A stretch of 64,000 nucleotides of DNA. It comes from Pascua guehoae. Its lineage: Eukaryota > Basidiomycota > Tremellomycetes > Trichosporonales > Trichosporonaceae. Of the stretch, positions 55,429 to 64,000 are shown one piece after another. The first letter of the stretch is position 1. Every line of letters starts with the position of its first letter. The notes beneath the pieces are model-generated. The model was not told the DNA's origin. It worked only from the letters and a program-made list of their open reading frames with translations, and did no database searches. The position numbers were made by a program, and so were the translations under genes. The stretch covers positions 220,868 to 284,867 of the forward strand of contig BCJX01000010.1 in the NCBI GenBank assembly GCA_001600415.1. The letters are read 5' to 3'.

Positions 55429-56508
55429 ATGTCCGATGACGTGTGGACGACCGACTTTCCATGGCTCGACCGCGACTCTTTTGGAGGCATCACCCCGCGA
55501 CTGCCTCCAGAGATTTTCGAGGCGGTCGTTGTCGCAGCCCGAAACAATCACCAGTTTGCCACCCTCGCAACGCTTGCGCAATGCTCAAAAGCCACGCACG
55601 CCCTGGTGGTCCCACACCTCTACCGCTCCGTGACCATCACCCCCAGCAATGTCCTGGGCATACTCTACGGCCTCGTGGGGCCTGACATCGAACCCGAGCC
55701 GCCCGTCTCAGCCGCACACCGCATGAACCCGCTGTGCCAATACAAGATGGCCTGTCTTGCGCTCGTTCACACTGCCGAAGTCGTGGGCGAGGAGGTGTCG
55801 GGGTGCATCTCCCACTGGGAGATGCTCGTATACGGCGAGGACCCGTTTGCAACCGACGACCTTCTCTTTCCAAACGTCACTGCCCTGCGCCTCACGAATA
55901 CTGCGCTGTGTCCCTTCAACCGGATGCTCACGACGTGCTTCAACCCGCGCAGTGTCTGCGTTACCGTCACTGACGTCGGCGAGAATTCAATGTGCACGGC
56001 CTTGTATAACAATTTCGAGGGACGCGGAGCCCACATCAAGTGCGTCGCTTGGACCGAGTCGGCCAAAGGGTTTCCGTGGTCCCTCGACACACTCTCCATC
56101 CACGGCGCGCCATACGGCGACTTGATCTACCCCTTTCAATCAACCGAGAGCGTTCCAGTGCGCATCTTTCAACCCGTCGAGCCTCGGCACCCAACCCTCG
56201 CCAGCGTCCCCTCGACTTTTGAGGCCATCTACCAAAATGTCACGCCCTTTGGCATGTCTCTCCCAAACTCGTATGGCTTGCTCGCCCCAGCCAAAGCGTA
56301 CGAGGTCGTATCCGTTCCTGGCGGCCAAGACGACATGGTCAAGTACCTCGAGAACAACTGGGACAGGCACATGGGCTACTGCATCTTTAACTCGTACCCA
56401 ACACCACCCCCAAACTCCGAAACACTCGACCTGGCGTACATTCTCTCAAAGGTGACCTGGACCGACGTTCAAGATGCAAGTCCGTGCCAGGTGTGTGGCG
56501 AGAAGTGA
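55429..56508 (+). CDS. F-box-like gene C of the PCxVCG family
   Basis: Single-exon gene of 359 residues and the cleanest member of the family. Start MSDDVWTTDFPWLDRDSFGG; F-box-like region RLPPEIFEAVVVAARNN, FATLATLAQCSKATHALVV, HLYRSVTITPSN; then MNPLCQYKMACLALVHTAEV, LLFPNVTALRLTNTALCP, NPRSVCVTVTDV, WSLDTLSIHGAPYGDLIYPF and the terminal VTWTDVQDASPCQVCGEK. The strand-like FPNVTALRL and DTLSIHG suggest a few leucine-rich-type units after the F-box. It lacks the internal cysteine cluster of genes A and D. Function unknown; an SCF-type adaptor role is inferred from the N-terminus only. Confidence 0.8.
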   Translation: MSDDVWTTDFPWLDRDSFGGITPRLPPEIFEAVVVAARNNHQFATLATLAQCSKATHALVVPHLYRSVTITPSNVLGILYGLVGPDIEPEPPVSAAHRMNPLCQYKMACLALVHTAEVVGEEVSGCISHWEMLVYGEDPFATDDLLFPNVTALRLTNTALCPFNRMLTTCFNPRSVCVTVTDVGENSMCTALYNNFEGRGAHIKCVAWTESAKGFPWSLDTLSIHGAPYGDLIYPFQSTESVPVRIFQPVEPRHPTLASVPSTFEAIYQNVTPFGMSLPNSYGLLAPAKAYEVVSVPGGQDDMVKYLENNWDRHMGYCIFNSYPTPPPNSETLDLAYILSKVTWTDVQDASPCQVCGEK

Positions 56509-56634
56509 AGTGAGGCGCCAAAGGTGCGTACTCGAGGTGGTTGCCCGAGGCTGAAACTGTTCCAGGAAGTGGAAAGTGCCGAGCGGTCTCGGAGTGCGAC
56601 TCTGGAAGACGGAATCAAAGAACACGACGAGCAA

Positions 56635-56700
56635 AACGGAGGCCCGCTCCTGGCGGACCTCCCTGCTCCTCCCTCGCCTTCCCTCCCGTCTATTGCGAAC
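56635..56700 (+). repeat. Palindrome-headed dispersed repeat, copy 2
   Basis: Same orientation and layout as copy 1: GGAGGCCCGC / GCGGACCTCC arms with one mismatch, then the tail CCTCCCTCGCCTTCCCTCCC and CTATTGCGAAC. Lies 127 bp downstream of gene C. Confidence 0.85.
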
Positions 56701-57217
56701 TCGTTGTTGTTTATTGCGACACAAGTGTGTTTGGGGAGGGGAGGGGACGCGTACTGGCCCCTGCTTGTAGAGTCCACGTGTGTGCGGGTGTGCGTACGGT
56801 GCGTGTGTGTGCAGACTGGTAACCATGTGAGGAGTATGTCTGTCACGTTGTGCAATGCCTATAGCCTTGGGCCAATGTCTTGGGAGGTTGTCAACTTGTT
56901 GATGGGTTGGTGTTTCATCATGTTTGGATTCCATGTCTCACACGTTGTTGCCACACCGCATGCCACATGTCACAATTCATATGCAACAACCACAAACCTT
57001 CTTGCCCCATTTCAATCCATCCACGTCCCACCCAACCTCAACTCGAGCATAGCTTCGTCCTTCCTTCACACTCACCATCCCCCCACTCTCCCATTCCTGT
57101 TATCCCTATCCTGTTTCTCTCCGGCGCTCCTCTCTCTCCCTTGTCCTCCCACTCCACCACTCTCTCTGTCAACCTTCTACCACCCATCCCCACACACAAC
57201 CACGACTGCCATTGACC
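56701..57217. promoter_or_regulatory. Region between gene C repeat and gene D
   Basis: No gene seen. 56990-57215 is a C/T/A leader with very few G residues ending at the gene D start. Confidence 0.45.
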
Positions 57218-58481
57218 ATGCCCGATTCCGAGGGGCCGTTCACCCCCTCCTGCGGTGGTTCACCATGGCTCGATCGCAACGTCTTTGGTGGCGTCACCCC
57301 TCGCATGCCCGACGAGCTCGTTCGCATTGTTGTCGTCCACCTTGTCCCCGAAGGAAAGGGGACGCTCGCTGCCCTCGCCCAGTGCAGCAAGGCCGCCCAC
57401 ATGCTCGTCATGCCGCACCTCTACCACACCCTCGATCTCAATCACCACAGCACACACGCACTTTTAAAGTCGCTGATCGACATTGGTCAAGCGGAGGAAA
57501 GCAAACGCAACACGACCACCAAAAACCCCCATTCCGTTTCTTCTGAAATCCAGTCGGGCGACAACACTGCCACTTCCGGGTCGATTGGCGAAGCCTCTAA
57601 CTCCTCAAGTGCCAGACAGCCTTGCCCCGTCACCAGCACCACCGCCGGTACCGCTGGTACGACTGGGGCTCCATCGGAACCAGACTCGTCCTCGTCGTCC
57701 AAAGAGGCGGCATCAGGATCGCAGCACTCGACAGAGGTCAGCACCCGCTCTCTGTCCGAGACAATGCTTCCACCCGCCACCATTTTCGATTCACTCGACC
57801 AGAGGGTGCGCTACAAGCTCGCGCTTCTTCGTCTCACGTGCGTCATCCACATTACGGATGAGCTTCAGCCATCTTTACTCCAGGACCTCAAGACAATCGT
57901 CGGTTCGCCTGAGTCCGACCTCCCGCTCCTCTTCCCGCGCGTCAAGAAGCTGTCCCTCACGACAGTCCCGCCCTGTTGCCACGCCGACTTGCTCTACCGT
58001 TTCTGCAGTCCCGACCATCTGTGCATCATCGCACGGGTCTCAGAGCGACGGGATTGGACCCAAGGTTGCCCCATTTGTGCTGCCCATAATCGCTGCAATA
58101 AACGGCACCCCACACCCCAGCGCGTGCTTTCGATGGTACACGGCGCGTCTCACAGACGGCTGGGGCATCAAGTCACTTACCATCCACCACCACCACAAGT
58201 GGGATCTTCACGTGGCACTGAATTACCCTGCGGGCGCCGAGGTACGCGCGTTCCTTTTGTACCCGTTGCGGCAGTCCCCGGACAAGATGTTTGTCAACAC
58301 CTCGTGGGATGGCATGACTATCCGCTCCATCGAGGTTATCAGTACCGACAAACATCAACCGTTCAAGAAGGTGGTCCCCCGACCCCGCGTACAAGCGAGC
58401 AACAGTGACGACGCGGAATTGACATTCGCGTGGAGCGAAACTAAGCACGCTGCGCCATGCGTCGTTTGCGGTGACAAGTGA
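57218..58481 (+). CDS. F-box-like gene D of the PCxVCG family, frame change inside
   Basis: Third paralogue: SPWLDRNVFGGVTPRMPDEL, LAALAQCSKAAHMLVMPHLY, then a Ser/Thr-rich insertion of about 85 residues (57490-57780) absent from A and C, VRYKLALLRLTCVIHI, LLFPRVKKLSLTTVPPCCHA, SPDHLCIIARV and a cysteine cluster CPICAAHNRC. From about 58125 coding continues one base out of frame: WYTARLTDGWGIKSLTIH, NYPAGAEVRAF and LTFAWSETKHAAPCVVCGDK. Weak introns would restore frame (58065-58155, or 58077-58155 with donor GTGCTG), but they would delete all or half of the cysteine cluster; otherwise a +1 frameshift lies at about 58100-58125. The stop overlaps a GTGAGT donor; splicing to 58523 would end it NLR. 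About 420 residues. Confidence 0.65.
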
Positions 58482-59242
58482 GTGGTGGGGCAGGAGGTGC
58501 TGCCCAGTCATGCTACATACAGCTTGCGTTAGGTCGAGGTGTATGTAGTCCTATGATCAGATGAGCTCCTTCGGCAAAGCCGTCCGGCAAGACCTCGTCC
58601 GCCACATTGGTGATCCCATTCCACCCCACGACTATCGTATGTGGGAGATCCAAATCAGACTAACCGCCGTGCCTCTGGAGCCAAGTATGCTTAATCCGCG
58701 TCTCACCAATGGTACGGCGCCTTGTGCTTGCGCCAAACGTGCCCCCGTCTGCCAATGACGTCGTGCCCTGATCTGCTCTCCTACGGAACCTTCTCGTCCA
58801 ACACTGATGAACCCATGGCTAGGTTGTTCCTGCAATGGCAGCTAGTGTGCACGCGTATAATGCTCCGAGACGTGTTCCGAACGCACGTACATTTGGGGTT
58901 GTTCGTAAGCCACGGCTGTCCAGTGGGGTCCTCCCGGTTTTCACGGAGCGAGTTCTGGTCCAACCCAAAATGATGAGCTGAGCGGCGTGCGTATCGGCTA
59001 CTAAAGGCCGTTGAGCCGGCCGCGGCCGTCGCCCATCTTGCTCAATTGCTCAGCCCGCCGGTCAGCGGTCTGGTCTGTGGGGCACGATGTGATCTTTGCA
59101 GCCAGCTACGTCACGGCCTCCACTCCCCTCCACACCAGCTGCCCCTTCTTTACCGACCATTTTTCCGACTCTCACCCATCTCTCCATCTCCCATCTCTCC
59201 ATCTCACCCACCTTCACCTTCGCCCAAGCACACAAACTGACA
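58482..59242. other. Intergenic gene D / oxidoreductase
   Basis: 761 bp; 59110-59240 is a C/T-rich leader. A 65-codon open stretch at 58561 has no recognisable feature and I do not call it a gene. Confidence 0.45.
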
Positions 59243-60717
59243 ATGTCCGCCCCTACACAGCAGCGCGTGTGGATCCTCGCCAACCCGCCCGAGGCAGAGA
59301 TCCAGCCCGACACATTCAAGCTCGAGACCCGCCCCCTCCCCGCGCTCAAGGACGGCCAGCTGCTCGTCAAGGCCGACTTTTTCTCAAACGACCCCGCGCA
59401 GCGCGGGTGGATGCAAAAGGACGCCGACGCCGAGCGTGCATACATCCCCCCCATCAGGCAGGGCGAGGTCGTGCGCACCTCGGGCATTGCGACGGTTGTC
59501 GAGTCCAAGAGCGCAAAGTGGAAGACGGGCCAGAGGGTGTATGGATACTTTGGATGGTACGACTATGCCGTCGTCTCCGAGGCTGCTATCGTGAGCGCCG
59601 CTGTGTGAGTCCACCCCCGCCAATGAACGCGGACCCGTCTTTGAGGATAACCATCCCGCGTCCATTCGGAAGTCTGACTTACATGGCAGCGACCTCCCGG
59701 GTCTCCCTACCGCGTCGCTCTCGGTCCTCGGCATGGTCTCGGTCACTGCCTACCAGGGCATCTTTGAGGTTCTCAAGCTCAAGCCCGAGGACACTGTCGT
59801 CATCAGCGGTGCTGCTGGGTGAGTCAACGTGCGAGAGAGAAGCTGTGCCAGGGCGGTCCGGCCAAGGCGTACCAAGGGCAGTTCCCCTTGGGTTGCTACA
59901 CAGTAGGCTACGAGGTTACTGAACGTTGGCGCAAAGCCGCGCCCGGCACCCGATGCCCAAGACAGCAGAGTGGTCGCATCTGGCAGTATCCCATACTCAC
60001 ACCCCAGTGCGGTCGGCTCGATGGCGATCCAGCTCGCCAAGCACGTCGTAGGCGCCAAGCGCGTCGTGGGCATTGCGGGCGGCAAGGAAAAGTGCGACTG
60101 GGTCGTCAACCACCTGGGCGCCGACGCCTGTGTCGACTACAAGGCGCACAAAGGCGCCGACCTGCGCGAGGCGATCCGCAAGGCGCTCGACGGCAGCTTT
60201 GCCGACAAGTACTTTGACAATGTCGGCGGCGACATTCTCAACACCATGTTTACCCTCGTGGCGCGCCATGGCAAGATTGGTATCTGCGGCAGTACGTTGA
60301 GCGCGAGCGAGTTGCGACAGATTGTGCTGACAAGTAGTGATTTCGGGCTACAACGGCGCGTCGCCCGACCTCTCGAACATCTTCGAGGTCATCAAGAACC
60401 GTCTCCACATTGAGGGTGCGTGGTCACGAATTCTCCTTCTACCTCATACTCCAACTCGGCTGCAAGCGCGGGAGGAGCACTGTACCCATGACCAGTACTA
60501 ACTCGTAGGCTTCATCGTCCTCGACATGGCGCCAAAGTACGCCGAGGCCGTCGGCAACCTCGCCAAGTGGGTCAAGGAGGGCAAGATCAAGACGGACCAG
60601 GCCGAGACGCTCGTCTCCACCAACATTGAGGGTGTCCCCGACGTCTGGCAGAAGCTCTTCAAGGGCGAGAACCGCGGAAAGCTCATCACCGAGCTCACGC
60701 CGTCGTCCAGGCTCTAG
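59243..60717 (+). CDS. MDR-family NADP-dependent oxidoreductase
   Basis: Zinc-free medium-chain reductase of the alkenal/one reductase (leukotriene B4 12-hydroxydehydrogenase, yeast YML131W) type, likely reducing alpha,beta-unsaturated carbonyls with NADPH. Exons 59243-59604, 59690-59818, 60008-60291, 60338-60415 and 60509-60717 encode 353 residues. Signatures: FFSNDPAQRGWM near residue 48, GYFGWYDYAVV, LGMVSVTAYQGI, nucleotide loop VISGAAGAVGSMAIQLAK, AGGKEKCDW, YFDNVGGDILN, ICGMISGYNG and FIVLDMAPKY. No structural zinc cysteines are present. All phases agree. Confidence 0.93.
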
Positions 60718-61252
60718 ACGGGGGACGAGTCGGATCAGGGTGATGAGGAGTTGTGCAGTGAAACTGTAGCGAAAGTGGCAATGCGAGAAGATCTACTGTC
60801 TGTGTGCACGCGGCAGAGGGATGTTGATGAGGAGCTCTGAATACAAGTAGCGACGGTAGCGAATGCGGAGCAGCACTGAGCAGCGAGCAGCGCGCTAGCA
60901 GCGAGCATCGGACAGGGAGCAGCAGAAGAACATCCAAAGCAAGGCGGCAATCACCCACCCCCATTGCCGCCCTTCATTCGCCAAGCATCGATCATCGGTC
61001 GTGGCCGAGACTGAGAGATTCAGTTTGCCGATCACAACCGGCCCGCATCTGCCGGCACGACGCGATTGGCACGGACATTGCCGAGGCGCGTCGCCATCAG
61101 TTCCAACTCTTTTAAGATGCACTGCTTCTGGCTTGTACGCTAGAACATCTTGCGGCAGTGTGGCCATTCCGACATACATCTTGTCGATCTGCCACTAGCC
61201 CAAACTTGGCCCCACTCTGCCTCCGTCCCGCTCCCCCCAACACGTAACCACA
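60718..61252. other. Intergenic oxidoreductase / hydrolase
   Basis: 535 bp, no gene seen; a short AGCAG-type repeat occurs near 60870-60905. Confidence 0.4.
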
Positions 61253-62799
61253 ATGTCCGCCGAGGGCCAGGAACCGGCGCCGCCCCGCGTGCCGCCGCTA
61301 CGACACCCGAAAGACCAGCCCACAGGCCCCGAACATGTCATGGACTTTGCCCCGCTCCATCTCGGCCACGCGCCCGTCTCCAAACGTACAGTGACGCTCG
61401 TCGACCTCGACGTGCATGTGTTTGGTCTCGAGGAGATTGCGGGCAGTGAGCGGCCCATTGCGGCTATCGTGCGTCTTCCGTTCCGTTGGAGTGGTCTGGG
61501 CTGACCCCGTGATTTGTGCTACTCTACTTTCTGACTCTGGACGCTGATGCTGCTTCTGTCACCACCAATATACACTACACATCTGCACGCCATCTCGCCG
61601 TCCCACTATCTTTATGGTGCGGCTCCACCCACAGATCATGGCGCACGGGCTCGCAAACAATGCCAAGCAGCTGGACGGCATGGCGAGCGGGATGCTCGGC
61701 GAGTTTGGACGCCATGCCGCAGCCGGCGAGCGGACGAGGACGCGCGACTGCATTATTGTTACCTTGGTGAGTGCATGTGCAAGCATTACTGCTGTGGCCG
61801 TGCTGCCCGTCTGGGGTTCCGGGGTCTGCACATGAACATAACGAGAGGAGCTTGGGCCAACTGGCTCACTCACGCATGTCGCAGTAGCTAAAGCCCAGGA
61901 CGCACGAAACCACGGCACACGACGGACAAACCTCGAAAAGGGGTTCTGGGAGACAAAGCCGAACAGAATGTACGTTGTCGTGCGGGGAAGAGCTGACGCG
62001 TAGGGTCAACTTGGCCTTGACAGTTGGTGAGTTTGAGTGACTCGTTCTGAGCATGAGTCTCGGTGCTCTTTGTGGGTGCCACATAGGCATGCCCCAGTGT
62101 ACGCAGCACACACCCAAAGATTGCCCAGCTCACCACCCTGCGGCCTGAGTGGCAGCTCACACCACAGCCGGGAGCATGCAGGACCACGAGCTCATTCTGC
62201 GTTTCCTCGAGGCGTTCCTGTTCCCGCAGGGCGAGCGCGAGATTGTCGAGTGGATGCACGCGGGCATTTCGATGGGCGGACACACGACATGGCGCCTCTT
62301 GCGCGGTGGTGAGTACGGATGAGCCAGCGAGGGTGCACAAGGAGGCTGGGCGCACACCTGCCCTCTACAACCTCTACTCTACATGTCCCCGCCCGGACCC
62401 GTCCACGATGCCTTAACATTGCCAGGACTAACACCAACACCAGACCCGCGCTTCCGCGTCGCCGTCCCGATCGTCGGCTGCCCCACCCTCACCTTCCGCG
62501 CCCACGTCGCCAAGCTGGGCCTGTACCGCTCCTCGGCCGCGCGCGGATTCTACGACCACCTTTCCCCGGGCGAGTACGCGGGCAAGCAGATCCTCACGCT
62601 CCACGGCGCCCTGGACCAGATGATGCCGTACGAAATCTCGGCGCCCGAGCTCGACGCCGTCCGCCGCTCGTGTACATCACAGCCGGGGGGCGTGCTCGAG
62701 TCGTGGGTCCAGGAGGGGAGGGGGCATGTGGTCACGCCGCAGATGGTGGAGAGGGCCGCGGGGTGGTTTTGGCGGTATGGGTTGAGTGAGGGTGGGTAG
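61253..62799 (+). CDS. Alpha/beta hydrolase, serine-hydrolase type
   Basis: Exons 61253-61468, 61635-61766, 61899-61969, 62004-62026, 62168-62308 and 62444-62799 encode 312 residues; exon 4 is only 23 nt. After the first intron the oxyanion strand reads IMAHGLANNAKQLDG, then VTLDARNHGTRRTN (the DxRNHG motif of this family), NRMVNLALTV, the nucleophile elbow in HAGISMGGHT (GISMG), acid strand ILTLHGALDQMMPYE and histidine EGRGHVVTPQM, so the triad is complete. Fungal homologues of this size are esterase/lipase-like proteins with unknown substrate. Every junction keeps phase. Confidence 0.88.
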
Positions 62800-63800
62800 G
62801 TGAGCGAGCGGCAATGTGTTTTGTGTTGGGTGAACGCTCGTACCTCTGGGCTTGCATATTGGGAGGGGGGGGGGAGAAGTGTGGGCCGTAGAAGGACAGT
62901 GGCATCAAGGATGCGTGGAAGGTAGACATTGTAGACAAATACAAACGCTTGGAACACCAGGGCATGCAGCGTGGAATCACCAAAACGCCAAGCGGCGGCA
63001 GCATGACGCGGTTTGCTCATGGTGAGGGTACTGTTCAGGGTGAAGAGGAGTGAGAGCGAGTGTAGAAGAGCCTTGCCTGAGAAAGGTGGTCTTTCGATTT
63101 TGCCACACGACACGTGAAATCTCATCTGCAGAGTCACTGAAATTCACGCACCAACGCAACCAGAACTCCACACAGGATATATGGCCAGCACATGTCGTAC
63201 AAGATGTGGAGGGTTTGGTGTCAAGCCAGAGCAGCGGTCGTCAATTGTGCATATTGTACTCTGGACGCAGCAGGTCTACCACCGTATTATGTGTGCGTTC
63301 GGGGTTGAGCTGCGTGAGGCACATTGTCCTGTGTGCTCCTGCAGTGCAGAGTGATTCATCCCTACTACTGCGGGGTACAGGGCTGGTCGAGCTGGTCGCG
63401 AGTGCTGCATTGCATGGCATGCATGCGTGCACTATTCTAGTTTTCCAGCCTCGTGTTGTGAGCGTGTGACCACTGACCTGTTCGGGCGAGTGCGATAATT
63501 GATGCACGCATGCGGAGACCCACCTTTGCCACCTCCATTGCAGATGCGCGCCCCTTGTTTTCATGCCCTCCCACATCTACACACATCCCCCCGTCTACAT
63601 CTGCAACTTCCCAAACACTTTTCTCTCCTCATCTTTCACATGTCTCTCCCTTGGTGCCTCAGTGCATTCATATCCCTCCACTTCACTACCCCTGCCTGAA
63701 CAAGCCAAGTCCAAGACACCCGTAACCGCGAGCTCAGCCCACACCATCCCCACCAGCAGTGTGAGTTGTTACTGCACCACCCTCCCCTGACAGGACAGAG
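62800..63800. other. Intergenic, no gene seen
   Basis: About 1 kb without a supported ORF. 63530-63780 is C/T/A-rich and G-poor, like the leaders of other genes, suggesting a gene starts to the right. Confidence 0.45.
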
Positions 63801-64000
63801 ATGCGACTTTGGCGTTCCGTACTGTCACGTCGGTCCCCTACCCCCCTGTTCCGCCGACGACAAGACAAGTCTACATCCTCGCACCGCAGCTGGACGTCGC
63901 GTCTCTTCATGCGCACCATGTCCGGCTCTCGCCTTGTTCCCCCTGGCAGCCGTGGCAGCCGTAGCGGTGGATTCCCGTGGCTCAAACGTGTCGTCGTTGG
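63801..64000 (+). CDS. Possible gene start, mitochondrial-presequence-like (partial)
   Basis: From ATG at 63801 the frame stays open to the window edge: MRLWRSVLSRRSPTPLFRRR and, later, SGSRLVPPGSRGSRSGGFPW. The start is Arg/Ser-rich with few acidic residues, as in mitochondrial targeting presequences. A downstream Met in MSGSRLVPP is an alternative start. No domain is visible yet. Confidence 0.4.
   Translation, partial: MRLWRSVLSRRSPTPLFRRRQDKSTSSHRSWTSRLFMRTMSGSRLVPPGSRGSRSGGFPWLKRVVV

Noticed and set aside
56524..57546. 340-codon plus-strand frame overlapping gene D's start
   Set aside because: Runs through the repeat copy 2 and a leader, then gene D out of frame; no motif.
58561..58758. 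65-codon open frame downstream of gene D
   Set aside because: No neighbour, splice partner or recognisable feature; could be chance.

Overview
The window is nuclear DNA of a basidiomycete yeast, most likely a tremellomycete of the order Trichosporonales (inferred). The reasons are high GC, compact genes split by many short introns (mostly about 45-130 nt, GTGAGT-type donors, CTNAC branch sites, CAG/TAG acceptors), G-poor pyrimidine-rich leaders in front of many genes, and conserved single-copy fungal genes in no functional order. There is no bacterial-style operon, CRISPR array or recognisable transposon ORF. I rebuilt gene models by hand, tracking reading phase across each splice junction; positions are in the entries.

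Region 1-14.1 kb: 5' part of tubulin cofactor B (-), an NAD(P)-binding MAT2B/RmlD-type protein (+), rRNA methyltransferase NOP2 (-), a glycosylated GPI-type secreted protein (+), a second secreted protein (-) sharing an intron placed inside a Trp codon with the first, a small secreted SH3b-like protein (-) and UBR7 (-). Region 14.4-24.3 kb: spliceosomal helicase PRP5, TRIP4/ASC-1 zinc-finger protein and SIP5, all (+). Region 25.5-32.2 kb: a two-repeat Myb/SANT-like protein (+) followed by a decayed copy of its own last exon, an alpha/beta hydrolase (-) and RFT1 (+) with a 920-nt intron. Region 32.2-35.7 kb: gene-free, rich in simple repeats, including a 64-nt G tract. Region 35.7-51.0 kb: a 1725-residue disordered protein (+), GPN2 (+), tRNA-Ala(AGC) with an intron (+), twinfilin (-), RNase P subunit RPP1 (-), arginine methyltransferase PRMT1/HMT1 (+) and a UBL-BAG co-chaperone (-).

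Region 51.9-58.5 kb is the accessory part: three plus-strand paralogues with an N-terminal F-box-like domain and a C-terminal Pro-Cys-x-Val-Cys-Gly motif, with a frame-disrupted leucine-rich/F-box-like gene on the opposite strand among them. The first paralogue appears to have its start codon split by an intron (A|TG); the third needs a weak intron or a frameshift; a 65-bp repeat with a palindromic head occurs twice here. This looks like a lineage-specific expanding family and is the most novel item in the window. Region 59.2-64.0 kb: an MDR-type oxidoreductase (+), a second alpha/beta hydrolase (+), a gene-poor kilobase and the start of a possible further gene (+).

Most conserved genes are housekeeping genes in tubulin folding, rRNA and tRNA maturation, splicing, ribosome quality control, N-glycosylation, RNA polymerase assembly, actin dynamics and protein methylation. 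Neighbouring genes are often divergent with short shared promoters (for example 698-981, 14083-14391, 28798-29103, 47838-48281).
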